Shown here: positions 7,366-14,316 of the stretch, piece after piece | How the letters are laid out: every line of letters starts with the position of its first letter | Numbering within the stretch: the first letter of the stretch is position 1 | Assembly: GCA_002423105.1 (NCBI GenBank) | Contig: DIUT01000016.1 | Location: 1-15,427, forward strand | DNA from: Geobacter sp. UBA6151 | GTDB lineage: Bacteria; Desulfobacterota; Desulfuromonadia; Geobacterales; Pseudopelobacteraceae | DNA: 15,427 nt | Direction of reading: 5' to 3' | Made by a program: the position numbers and the translations under genes | Notes under the pieces: generated by a model | Told to the model about the DNA's origin: nothing | The model's input: only the letters and a program-made list of their open reading frames with translations | Databases searched by the model: none

Positions 7366-9504
7366 TTACTGTTTTTTTGACGGGCTTCTCGACACAAACT
7401 TCATATCAAGCAACGCCTGACGGGCCAGACGTTGCCAGTCAGGGTCCTGACCTGCTTTAATCACCTGCTCAAAGTAATCCCTGGCCTGCTCCACCTTGTC
7501 TTCCTGGAGCGACACCTCGCCAAGCTTATAAATAAATTGATCCTGACGGCCCTTGGCAGCCTTTTTCATTCCCTCCTGAAGTAACGCAAACGCCTGCTTA
7601 TACTGGCCCAACGCCTGCTGGGACAACGCTGCAACATAATAGGCATCTCCCACAAGCAGAGGTTGTACCTTTTCAGCCCTGACTGCTGCCGCATACGTTT
7701 CCATGGCAAGAGCAGCGCCGGCATAGTCTTTGCTCTCCCAAAGCGCTCGCCCAAGATAGTAATAGCTCACCGGTTGCGTAGCCTTTGCATTCTTATCCAA
7801 CAACCAAATGAGATTTGAGCGGACGCCAACCAGTTCTTTGGCTCTATACAGTAGTGCACCCAACCGTTCCCTCGCTAACGGGGCCATTGCATGCGTTATA
7901 TTACGCCGCAAGAAGGTTTCGAGTGTCTTTCGCGCCATCTGGTCATCCCCAAGTAGTTCTGCTTGATCTGCAATGACAAGTGTCAGGTAGGCCTGATTGT
8001 CCCGGCTCAACCAGGGACGCTGCAAAAGGTTTGTGTACAAAACGATAAGATCCAGCGGACGGCCAACTTTCTCAAACGCTGCAGTCACTGAAGAAAGAAA
8101 TTCCGGAGCTTCTACAGCAAGGGCAAGGTAGTCCTGATCATCAGTAGCCAAGCTGATCAACCCAGAAGGGTCCTCTTCCCATTTTTTGCCTTTATAGGTC
8201 AACAGCACCAGATCTTCACGCATATCCTTGGTAATCGGTATAAACACCCCTCTGGGAAAGCGCTTTTGATATCTTTTAACCAACCCCAGAGCCAATTCAG
8301 CCGGACCGTTAACTGCCTCCAGCAAGGCATACTTGAAGGCCGCTTCTTCCCGCAGGTCAACATCAGCTGCTGTATCGGCAAGCTTGCCATAGATTTTTGC
8401 CAGTCTGCGGTAGTTGTCGGGAGTCGACAATAGCAACTCCCTGTCAGCCAGTTTGATTTCAGCAAACTGACTGGCCTTGCTGCCATGAAACTCTTTTGCA
8501 ACAGTCGTATAGATAGCCGAAGCTGCTATGTCATTTCCTTGACGCGCCAGAACGTCAGCCATGCGCACCAGCAGAATTGGCGCATACACTTTATCCGCAT
8601 TGGCGGCAATCAGCCGCGCCAACTGCTGACGCCCCCCCGGCAGATCGCCATTTCTGGCAATACTATCACCATAATAGAACATCGTAGAAGGATTCAGGGA
8701 AAAGAAGGTATCCCACAGCTTGGTAGCCTCACGGAACGTCGACAACGCTTGACTGTATTTCTGGAGCCGGTATTGCGTTTCAGCCAACCGGTAGAGCGCG
8801 AGCGGCCTGATCTGGTCCTGCCGTGCGGCGAACTGCTGGAAGACATCTTCCGCAGCAGTCAACTGACCTTTATACAAAGCACTTTCCGCCGCCAAAAATT
8901 TTTTCTGGTCTTCATCGTTCAATAATATGCCGAGCGCTTTTCGATCTGTCGGAACAAATGGTATCTCTGGCTTGAGTGGCGGATCAAAGTTTCTCAAAAG
9001 CTTTTCAGCGCCACTGCGGATCCGCTCCCGTCCGGCAAGCACCGGAGGGAGAGGACGATGTCCAAGGCCGGGACCAATATCAATGGAAAGCACGGCAGAA
9101 CCGTCCGGATGAACGACACGCCAGCCAGAGCGTTGTGGTGCGACAGCAAAGGTCAACACCGTATCATTTCCAAAACGGTGAAACACAAGCCCGCCAATAT
9201 TACTGTCGGAATACCGTCTTTTTGATTGAAACAGCGCTCCGCCAGTATCGGAGAATCGAATTCTGACGCGGCTTCCCGGGAGCTCACGTACCTTGTACAC
9301 TGGCTCGTGGTCACACGAAATGTTGATTCTGGTCAACTGCTTGATTTGTTTAATTTCAACGCGCAGGATTTGATTGAGGGAGACAGGTTCTGCAGCAGTG
9401 ACTACTACCGGAAACAACAGATGTACCAGCAAAATCAGACACAGGGTCTGAAACAAAGCACCCAATGGAGTATATATCCGCATGGCAGCATGTTTAGTAT
9501 TCAT
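7366..9504 (-). CDS. Exported AMIN-like / TPR-repeat protein of the motility cluster
   Basis: A 712-residue protein with a basic N-terminus, a hydrophobic stretch (about residues 14-36) and a likely signal-peptidase site around VTAAEP (35-40), so it is probably periplasmic. Residues 45-145 are beta-rich and resemble AMIN domains, which bind cell wall or envelope machines. From about 195 to the end it is helical with repeated TPR-like units, for example the helix pairs at about 200-265 and 580-690 (pattern YxLGxAxWxxxDYAxA). Its flagellar role is not established. Placement suggests an envelope or peptidoglycan-linked assembly scaffold. The ATG chosen at 9504 forms an ATGA overlap with the previous stop. 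A GTG at 9522 would add six residues. Alternative roles include a general secretin- or pilus-like accessory protein. Confidence 0.8.
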   Translation of the reverse strand: MNTKHAAMRIYTPLGALFQTLCLILLVHLLFPVVVTAAEPVSLNQILRVEIKQIKQLTRINISCDHEPVYKVRELPGSRVRIRFSDTGGALFQSKRRYSDSNIGGLVFHRFGNDTVLTFAVAPQRSGWRVVHPDGSAVLSIDIGPGLGHRPLPPVLAGRERIRSGAEKLLRNFDPPLKPEIPFVPTDRKALGILLNDEDQKKFLAAESALYKGQLTAAEDVFQQFAARQDQIRPLALYRLAETQYRLQKYSQALSTFREATKLWDTFFSLNPSTMFYYGDSIARNGDLPGGRQQLARLIAANADKVYAPILLVRMADVLARQGNDIAASAIYTTVAKEFHGSKASQFAEIKLADRELLLSTPDNYRRLAKIYGKLADTAADVDLREEAAFKYALLEAVNGPAELALGLVKRYQKRFPRGVFIPITKDMREDLVLLTYKGKKWEEDPSGLISLATDDQDYLALAVEAPEFLSSVTAAFEKVGRPLDLIVLYTNLLQRPWLSRDNQAYLTLVIADQAELLGDDQMARKTLETFLRRNITHAMAPLARERLGALLYRAKELVGVRSNLIWLLDKNAKATQPVSYYYLGRALWESKDYAGAALAMETYAAAVRAEKVQPLLVGDAYYVAALSQQALGQYKQAFALLQEGMKKAAKGRQDQFIYKLGEVSLQEDKVEQARDYFEQVIKAGQDPDWQRLARQALLDMKFVSRSPSKKQ

Positions 9505-10595
9505 GGCCCTTGCAGTCGACACAGTCGGCGCACTTTATGGACAAGCTCATCGTAGTCGCAGGGTTTGATAATTATTTCACTTGCGCCATACTTGAGTGCC
9601 TTAAGAACCGCGGTACGAGTCCAGCGTTCTGCTGACATGATGATTGGAACCGGTTGATCCTGACGGAGTGCATTTATCTTGATACAGACAGCAAGCTCTC
9701 GATCATCGGCATCCCGCGATCCAATCACCACCAGACGGGCGTTACCCTTGGCAAAGACTTCCTTGACATCTGCGTTCAGAGGACACTCAACTATTTTGAA
9801 TGTGGTAAACTTAAGTGATTCTGCAATCTGATTACGGTCAACATCATCATCCTCAAAAATCACGACCATATTCTCGCCAACCGCTCCGGTAACAGCAGCC
9901 GACTGAACCGTCTTTGCCAAGTCGTCATTTACTGGGGCAACGGCTGTTTCTCCTGAATCCGCCTGGTCTTCTGCCTGCTCTGGCGCAGATGGCTCCTCTT
10001 CCTCGGCAGGTTTCTCAGGTGGAGGATCGTACAGATCACCCAAATTATTGGGAATCAGCACGTCCAGATGGTGCATCTCCTGCCCTTCCATCTCCAGCTT
10101 GGAGCGAAACATAAGGTAATCGCCGTCAGGAAGGGGCTCGTCACTGGAGAGGGCATCAATTTCTGGAACATACTTCTTGGAACCCTGCAACTTCAGATGT
10201 GCCTTGCCGGAAAGACTCCCCTGGAATGTTGTGTTCAGCGCTCCGTTCACCATATTGCCGATTTCGCCAAATGCGTCGATATCATCGGCCTCAATAATGG
10301 AAAGACGCTGTTTTTCCTTGATTCTCGCGGGAGGAATCCCTAGCAACAATGAACTCATCAGGATAGCGTCACGCAGGTTAAAAAGCAGATAAAACCTGCC
10401 GGGATACTCTTCGCGGGACTCCACCTCCAGCACGAAAACCCCGTCATCCAGATCACCGAAATAAGCGGTCTTACTGAATGCGAGAGAATCTGTCAGTGTC
10501 ACGGAAAGGCTTTGCCCCAATAGCATACCAGCTTCTTCGCCAGCCTGCATCAGGGCATTTTTAAGCATTTCGTGGAGCTTGTCGTATCCTTCCAT
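9501..10595 (-). CDS. CheC-like domain fused to a degenerate receiver domain
   Basis: A 364-residue cytoplasmic protein. Residues 1-185 look like the CheC/CheX/FliY fold, a family of CheY~P phosphatases. One ExxN active-site motif, EIGN, sits at 111-114 in a DAFGEIGNMVNGALN helix. The proline expected about 22 residues on is not at that spacing. Residues 186-240 are a Pro/Glu/Ala-rich linker. Residues 243-362 fold like a response-regulator receiver. The acidic cluster EDDD (248-251), the Ser at 321 after PIIM and the IIIKP lysine (344) are present. Aligned without gaps to normal receivers, the phospho-acceptor position after LVVI is Gly292, so phosphorylation is unlikely. It lies between cheX and the TPR gene. 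It probably modulates CheY or senses a partner; the specific role is inferred. Confidence 0.8.
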   Translation of the reverse strand: MEGYDKLHEMLKNALMQAGEEAGMLLGQSLSVTLTDSLAFSKTAYFGDLDDGVFVLEVESREEYPGRFYLLFNLRDAILMSSLLLGIPPARIKEKQRLSIIEADDIDAFGEIGNMVNGALNTTFQGSLSGKAHLKLQGSKKYVPEIDALSSDEPLPDGDYLMFRSKLEMEGQEMHHLDVLIPNNLGDLYDPPPEKPAEEEEPSAPEQAEDQADSGETAVAPVNDDLAKTVQSAAVTGAVGENMVVIFEDDDVDRNQIAESLKFTTFKIVECPLNADVKEVFAKGNARLVVIGSRDADDRELAVCIKINALRQDQPVPIIMSAERWTRTAVLKALKYGASEIIIKPCDYDELVHKVRRLCRLQGP

Positions 10596-10641
10596 TAGAA
10601 CTCACAGGAGAGAAAAGTTGATACCGCACGGAACCGAAACA

Positions 10642-10665
10642 CCATACTCCGTGTTGTCAGTATGG
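10642..10665 (-). repeat. Inverted repeat between cheX and the CheC/receiver gene
   Basis: Seven-base arms CCATACT and AGTATGG around a 10-base loop can form an RNA hairpin in the 74-base spacer. No T run follows, so it is not an ordinary terminator. It could stabilise or process the cheY-cheX message, or be chance. Confidence 0.4.
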
Positions 10666-10669
10666 GGGT

Positions 10670-11185
10670 CTAGTCTTCTTTCTTGAGGGTTAACCCCACA
10701 AGAAACCGCTCATCTTCAACCATAAAGGGAATGACTACACAATCAATGTCCGAAAGAGAGTTCACCGTATAATCTTCCCCGGCAATCACCGTGGGAATGG
10801 AAAGCTTGACATCCAGACCACCCTTGGAAAGGATCATCTTGACGCTCCCTCCCAACATGTTGGCTATCTCACCAACCGCGTCATTCAGGTCCTCGCCGCC
10901 TTCTTCAACTTCAGCTTCCTCCATCCCCAGCATGGCCGCAGTAACCTTTTTGGCCAGTACCACAGGACAGTGGATTGAAATAACCCCGGAATAAGTACCT
11001 GCAAATCCAACCATACCGGTAATGCTGCACTTGAAATGGGTAATCGGCTCCTTCAAAGGAAATTCATCCGACAGCTCCATCATCACCATGGTGGAGAAAA
11101 CCTCCCGCGTGGAGTTGATGACGTACTCTGCCAGCTGCTGCTCGCTGAAGCTCATGGTTTCAGCAATATCGGTATTAAGACTCAT
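10670..11185 (-). CDS. cheX: CheX-type CheY~P phosphatase
   Basis: A 171-residue single-domain protein of the CheC/CheX/FliY family, which removes phosphate from CheY~P and so resets the motor signal. The helix DAVGEIANMLGGSVK (102-116) carries the catalytic pair Glu106 and Asn109, and Pro131 follows 21 residues after the Asn, close to the ExxN-x22-P consensus. Only one such motif is present, as in CheX; CheC has two. The 4-base ATGA overlap with the cheY stop points to coupled synthesis of the regulator and its phosphatase. No membrane segment is seen. It might also be labelled a chemotaxis protein CheC, but the single motif and length favour CheX. Confidence 0.88.
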   Translation of the reverse strand: MSLNTDIAETMSFSEQQLAEYVINSTREVFSTMVMMELSDEFPLKEPITHFKCSITGMVGFAGTYSGVISIHCPVVLAKKVTAAMLGMEEAEVEEGGEDLNDAVGEIANMLGGSVKMILSKGGLDVKLSIPTVIAGEDYTVNSLSDIDCVVIPFMVEDERFLVGLTLKKED

Positions 11186-11550
11186 AACAGTCCCCCCAGC
11201 TTTTCATTGAGCTGTTCGGGAGTAAAAGGCTTCTTTATGGAGTCTTTGGCGCCGCTGGAGATGGCCTCAGCAATGATATCCTCCCCGCCTTCGGTGGTAA
11301 TCATCACGATCGGCATGCTGAATCCGGCAGCCCTGGCTGCCTTTACAAACTCGAGGCCGTCCATGTTGGGCATATTAATGTCGGAAAGAATCAGATCCAC
11401 TTTTTTCCCGGAGGTCTGCAGCGCATTCAAACCTTCGATACCATCACCAGCCTCCAGAATGTCGTCAACCGGCAGGCCCGCCTGACGAAGCGAGCGGGAG
11501 ATAATTTTACGCATGGTGGACGAATCATCAACTATCAGTATGTTTGCCAT
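11182..11550 (-). CDS. cheY: CheY-like single-domain response regulator
   Basis: A 122-residue stand-alone receiver domain with no output domain. All key residues are visible: Asp8 and Asp9 of the acidic pocket, phospho-acceptor Asp57 in LILSD followed by INMPNMDG, Thr85 in VMITT, and Lys107 in the KKP motif. CheY~P classically binds FliM/FliN at the switch to change rotation. Here the gene heads the motility cluster and is coupled to a phosphatase, so it is probably a true motor-signalling CheY, though the cognate kinase is not in the window. The frame is open to 11580, but ATG at 11550 has GGAGG 7 bases upstream and gives the canonical MANILIVDDS start. Confidence 0.92.
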   Translation of the reverse strand: MANILIVDDSSTMRKIISRSLRQAGLPVDDILEAGDGIEGLNALQTSGKKVDLILSDINMPNMDGLEFVKAARAAGFSMPIVMITTEGGEDIIAEAISSGAKDSIKKPFTPEQLNEKLGGLL

Positions 11551-11557
11551 AACCATT

Positions 11558-11562
11558 CCTCC
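11558..11562 (-). promoter_or_regulatory. cheY ribosome binding site
   Basis: A perfect GGAGG lies 7 bases before ATG at 11550-11548. A second in-frame ATG at 11556 would sit only one base from it, so the inner start is favoured. Confidence 0.75.
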
Positions 11563-11637
11563 GTTGCCTCTTAAGGGCATATAGAATTAACTGACTACTT
11601 GAATTTAGATAGCTTGTTTACCATATATCAGCAGCTT

Positions 11638-11666
11638 TTCATACCCTGAAATAGCTGTTTGTGCAA
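11638..11666 (-). promoter_or_regulatory. Possible sigma-70-type promoter for the cheY-led motility cluster
   Basis: Reading leftwards, TTGCAC and TATGAA are separated by exactly 17 bases, about 90 bases ahead of the cheY start and after the terminator that ends the serS/tRNA unit. The -35 match is modest. No sigma-54 or sigma-28 element was found in this roughly 200-base stretch (11551-11746), which otherwise shows no coding potential. Confidence 0.35.
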
Positions 11667-11746
11667 CACCATATTTCCGGCGTGGCACTGGATAACGGGC
11701 TTTTACAAGCGCTTCACCCTGAATTAATCTCCCTGGGAGTCCCGCT

Positions 11747-11781
11747 AAAAAAAAACACCCAGACCACAAGACCCAAGTGTT
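11747..11781 (-). terminator. Intrinsic terminator after serS/tRNA-Ser
   Basis: On the minus strand a hairpin with a 12-base stem (AACACTTGGGTC paired with GGTCTGGGTGTT, several G-U pairs) and a TTGT loop runs directly into nine T. It sits 11 bases past the tRNA 3' end and separates the serS-tRNA unit from the cheY cluster. G-U pairs make it a one-direction terminator. Confidence 0.85.
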
Positions 11782-11792
11782 TGATTTAAATA

Positions 11793-11880
11793 TGGCGGAG
11801 AGAGTGAGATTCGAACTCACGGAGCTGTTACACTCGCCGGTTTTCAAGACCGGTGCCTTAAACCGCTCGGCCATCTCTCC
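11793..11880 (-). tRNA. tRNA-Ser (anticodon UGA)
   Basis: An 88-base tRNA gene including an encoded CCA. The acceptor stem is GGAGAGA paired with TCTCTCC, followed by discriminator G and CCA. The anticodon stem CCGGT/ACCGG holds the loop with anticodon TGA. A long variable arm, typical of the class II tRNA-Ser, lies between the anticodon and T stems. The T loop carries GTTCGAATC. It follows serS by 30 bases, so the synthetase and one of its own tRNA substrates appear to be on one transcript, ended by the terminator just downstream. Confidence 0.97.
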
Positions 11881-11910
11881 AAAATGAAATATGGTACTAT
11901 TCAGTTCCTG

Positions 11911-13179
11911 CTAATTTATGCGCTCCAGTCCTCCCATGTACGGGCGGAGGGCCTTCGGAATCAACACTGATCCGTCAGCCTGCTGGCAGTTTTCCAAAAT
12001 CGCCACCACAGTCCGCCCAACCGCCAGTCCCGAACCATTCAGGGTATGAACAAATTCCGGCTTGCTCTTTTCATCCTCCCTGAAACGTATCCCGGCACGC
12101 CGAGCCTGGAAGTCGCCAAAACTGCTGCAGGATGAAATCTCGCGGTATCCGTTCTGCCCCGGAAGCCAGACCTCCAAATCATAGGTCCTGCAGGCCGAGA
12201 AACCGATATCGCCGGTACAGAGTGCCATAACCCGATAGGGAAGTTCAAGTAGCTGAAGCACTTTTTCGGCGTTGGACGTCAGTTTTTCCAACTCCGCATC
12301 CGAACAACCGGGATGGGTAAACTTTACCAACTCTACCTTATTGAACTGGTGTTGGCGGATCAAGCCCCTGGTGTCCTTTCCGTAGGAACCGGCCTCCCTG
12401 CGGAAGCATGGCGTATAGGCGGTGTAACAGATCGGCAGGTCGGATTTTTTCAGTATCTCATCCCGGTGAATATTGGTAACCGGCACCTCGGCCGTGGGAA
12501 TCAAAAGAAAATCCGGATCCGCAATCCTGAACAGATCCTCTTCAAACTTAGGCAACTGCCCGGTGGCAGTCATGCTGGCCCGGTTGACCATAAAGGGTGG
12601 CAGCACTTCGGTATAATCATGCTCGCCAGTGTGCAAATTCAGCATAAAATTGACCAGTGCACGTTCAAGTCTGGCCCCAGCTCCTTTGTACAGAACAAAA
12701 CGGGCGCCGGTTATCTTTGCTGCCCGCTCAAAATCAAGAATACCCAGTTGCTCCCCAATCTCCCAGTGGGGCCGCGGCTCAAAGTCAAAGGTCCTGGGCT
12801 CTCCCCAGGTGCGCACCACAACATTGTCAGCCTCTGACCTACCCTGGGGGGTGGAGGGATGCGGCAGGTTAGGCAGTACCATCAGCAGGCAGGAGAGTTC
12901 TTCCTCCACGCCCTTCAGTTCATCATCCAGCACTTTTATCTGCTGGCTGACTTCTTTCATCTGGACAATCTTGTCCTGTACCTGACTTTTGTCCTTGACC
13001 TTGGCGATTTCTTCAGATGCACTGTTTTTCAACGCCTTGAGACGCTCACTCTCCGTCAGAAGACTGCGACGGCGTTCATCAAGCGCCCTGAAACCGGCCA
13101 GAGACAATTCACCACCGCGGGTTGCAAGGCGTTTTTCCACCTCGTCCAAGTGGTCGCGAATGAATTTCATATCAAGCAT
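11911..13179 (-). CDS. serS: Seryl-tRNA synthetase
   Basis: A 422-residue class II aminoacyl-tRNA synthetase, the usual bacterial length. It charges tRNA-Ser (and tRNA-Sec where present) with serine in the cytoplasm. The N-terminal 110 residues form the long antiparallel coiled-coil arm that grips the extended variable arm of tRNA-Ser. Motif 2 is FRREAGSYGKDTRGLIRQHQF (Arg-Glu catalytic core). Motif 3 is the C-terminal GLAVGRTVVAILE. The serine-binding loop TAEVPVT is also visible. ATG at 13179 has AAGG 7 bases upstream; an alternative in-frame Met is at residue 4. The gene is followed by tRNA-Ser(UGA). A possible promoter lies in the 77-base gap ahead of it. Confidence 0.98.
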   Translation of the reverse strand: MLDMKFIRDHLDEVEKRLATRGGELSLAGFRALDERRRSLLTESERLKALKNSASEEIAKVKDKSQVQDKIVQMKEVSQQIKVLDDELKGVEEELSCLLMVLPNLPHPSTPQGRSEADNVVVRTWGEPRTFDFEPRPHWEIGEQLGILDFERAAKITGARFVLYKGAGARLERALVNFMLNLHTGEHDYTEVLPPFMVNRASMTATGQLPKFEEDLFRIADPDFLLIPTAEVPVTNIHRDEILKKSDLPICYTAYTPCFRREAGSYGKDTRGLIRQHQFNKVELVKFTHPGCSDAELEKLTSNAEKVLQLLELPYRVMALCTGDIGFSACRTYDLEVWLPGQNGYREISSCSSFGDFQARRAGIRFREDEKSKPEFVHTLNGSGLAVGRTVVAILENCQQADGSVLIPKALRPYMGGLERIN

Positions 13180-13223
13180 GGGAAAACCTTGAGCTGCTGC
13201 ATTTGATTGAAAAAAGGGTTATA

Positions 13224-13253
13224 TCTCTAGCATTTCTGTGGATGTGACGTCAA
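13224..13253 (-). promoter_or_regulatory. Possible serS promoter
   Basis: TTGACG (a near-consensus -35) begins just after the stop of the upstream regulator gene, with TAGAGA 18 bases on. The -10 match is only fair. The transcript would start about 40 bases ahead of serS. Confidence 0.35.
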
Positions 13254-13256
13254 CGG

Positions 13257-13973
13257 TTAATGCAGTTGGGTGATGTATGCTTCACTACGTTTCTCCGCAA
13301 AGGAGAGATGTTCCAGCATGGCCCGCCGGGCCTCTTCCGGGTTCTTGTCACGAATAGCCTCAAAAATTTTGAGATGATGCCGGTAAAGTGCCTGGTGATC
13401 CTCAAGGGTCAGATACACGGCGCGCCAGACCGACTGCTGAAATTCCTTCATACCGTCAAAAATAGTCTGCATCAGGTGCAGCCAGACAATGTTGTAGGTG
13501 GCTTTGGCAATCAGGATATGCAGGTTTGCATCAATATCCTCTGAAGAGTGCATGCCGTCCAGGTTCCGCTCCATGGTGGCAACAATCTCTTCCATCCGCC
13601 GCACATCCTCCGGCAATGCCCGCTGGGCCGCATAGAAGGCCGTCCAGGATTCAAGGCCCTTGCGCACCTCAATAACATCCAGGGCCCGAGCGCTTTGCGT
13701 CCTGATCAGTTCCGTAAGTGGATTGCCGGATGTGGTTTCCATCAGCGACAACACCACGGTACCGCCCCCCTGGTACGACATCACCAACCCCGATGATGCC
13801 AGCATATTCAGCGCCTCACGTACCGATGGACGAGAAACACCAAACATTTCAGCCAAATCCCGCTCAGGAGGAAGTTTATCCCCGGGGGTAAACTCTCCCG
13901 CCAGGATCGAGGTTCGTATCTGTTCGGCAATCTGTACTGAAACCTTCTTGGGCTTGATGGGCTGGAAAGGCAT
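13257..13973 (-). CDS. GntR-family (FadR/FCD subfamily) transcriptional regulator
   Basis: A 238-residue DNA-binding regulator. The N-terminal winged helix (residues 8-75) contains the family helix-turn-helix PPERDLAEMFGVSRPSVREAL (35-55) and a wing with GGGTVV. The C-terminal all-helical FCD domain keeps the likely metal/ligand residues Asp148, His152, His199 or His200, and His222. FCD proteins sense small carboxylates or acyl-CoAs, for example lactate (LldR), pyruvate (PdhR) or fatty acyl-CoA (FadR). The effector here cannot be read from sequence. It lies between a small DNA-binding gene and serS, so self-regulation or control of carbon metabolism genes elsewhere is possible. Weak ribosome binding site (GGA, about 7 bases). 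A TTGCAA-N17-TAGGTA pair in the preceding gap is only a weak promoter candidate. Confidence 0.9.
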   Translation of the reverse strand: MPFQPIKPKKVSVQIAEQIRTSILAGEFTPGDKLPPERDLAEMFGVSRPSVREALNMLASSGLVMSYQGGGTVVLSLMETTSGNPLTELIRTQSARALDVIEVRKGLESWTAFYAAQRALPEDVRRMEEIVATMERNLDGMHSSEDIDANLHILIAKATYNIVWLHLMQTIFDGMKEFQQSVWRAVYLTLEDHQALYRHHLKIFEAIRDKNPEEARRAMLEHLSFAEKRSEAYITQLH

Positions 13974-14059
13974 ATATATCCGATCAATAAAGCAAATAGA
14001 TCACAATAATTGCACGTTACCTACTACATTTCCCGCACCATTGCAACCGTCTCAGGACT

Positions 14060-14269
14060 TTATTCTCCAGACAACTCCACACGCAATCGTCCAGTTTTAC
14101 GGCCTGAAAAACTTTGCGTCTGCCGGGCATACAGCTCGATCGCTTCCCGCATAAGCCGGGAAATGCTCTTGCAGCTTTGATGCGTGAGCGCCTCCAGTGT
14201 CGCCTTTTCGTCATCACTGACCCGCATTGAAATGACGTTGTATCGGGCATCTTCCTTGTATTTTCCCAT
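14060..14269 (-). CDS. Small ribbon-helix-helix (CopG/Arc-like) DNA-binding protein
   Basis: A 69-residue protein. Residues 10-48 follow the ribbon-helix-helix layout: a short strand (YNVISMRVS) that would enter the DNA major groove as a dimer, then helix DEKATLEALTH, a turn, and helix ISRLMREAIELYA. The C-terminus is basic. Such proteins are small repressors or antitoxins, and no toxin gene lies beside it. The chosen ATG at 14269 has GGGAGG 8 bases upstream. The frame also opens at an ATG at 14320 that makes an ATGA overlap with the sucD stop (86 residues) but lacks a ribosome binding site. It probably shares the sucCD transcript. The target is unknown. Confidence 0.75.
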   Translation of the reverse strand: MGKYKEDARYNVISMRVSDDEKATLEALTHQSCKSISRLMREAIELYARQTQSFSGRKTGRLRVELSGE

Positions 14270-14277
14270 TTTTACGG

Positions 14278-14283
14278 CCTCCC
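14278..14283 (-). promoter_or_regulatory. Ribosome binding site for the ribbon-helix-helix gene
   Basis: GGGAGG, 8 bases before ATG at 14269. It favours the 69-residue form over the 86-residue form that begins at the sucD stop. Confidence 0.65.
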
Positions 14284-14316
14284 GGCTGGTGCGGCCCTGT
14301 CCGGCCTCTGTCCGGA

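Noticed and set aside
7134..7397. An 87-codon cysteine-rich frame on the minus strand overlapping the TPR gene end and the flgB start
   Set aside because: It covers the ends of two real genes in another frame, has no ribosome binding site and odd composition (many Cys, Trp and Tyr without pattern).
11680..11700. TGGCAC ahead of the cheY region that resembles the -24 half of a sigma-54 promoter
   Set aside because: It points rightwards, away from cheY, and the expected GC at the -12 position is CG.
11729..11739. The short perfect palindrome CTCCCTGGGAG upstream of the cheY promoter candidate
   Set aside because: Five-base arms are common by chance and no second copy was seen near other genes in the window.
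11605..11874. An 89-codon minus-strand frame across the tRNA-Ser gene and terminator
   Set aside because: It reads through a tRNA and a terminator hairpin, so it is not a real gene.
13974..14059. GATC-flanked and CAATTATTG near-palindromes ahead of the GntR-family gene as an operator
   Set aside because: The arms are imperfect and do not match the TGGTnnnACCA-type sites known for FadR/LldR-like regulators.
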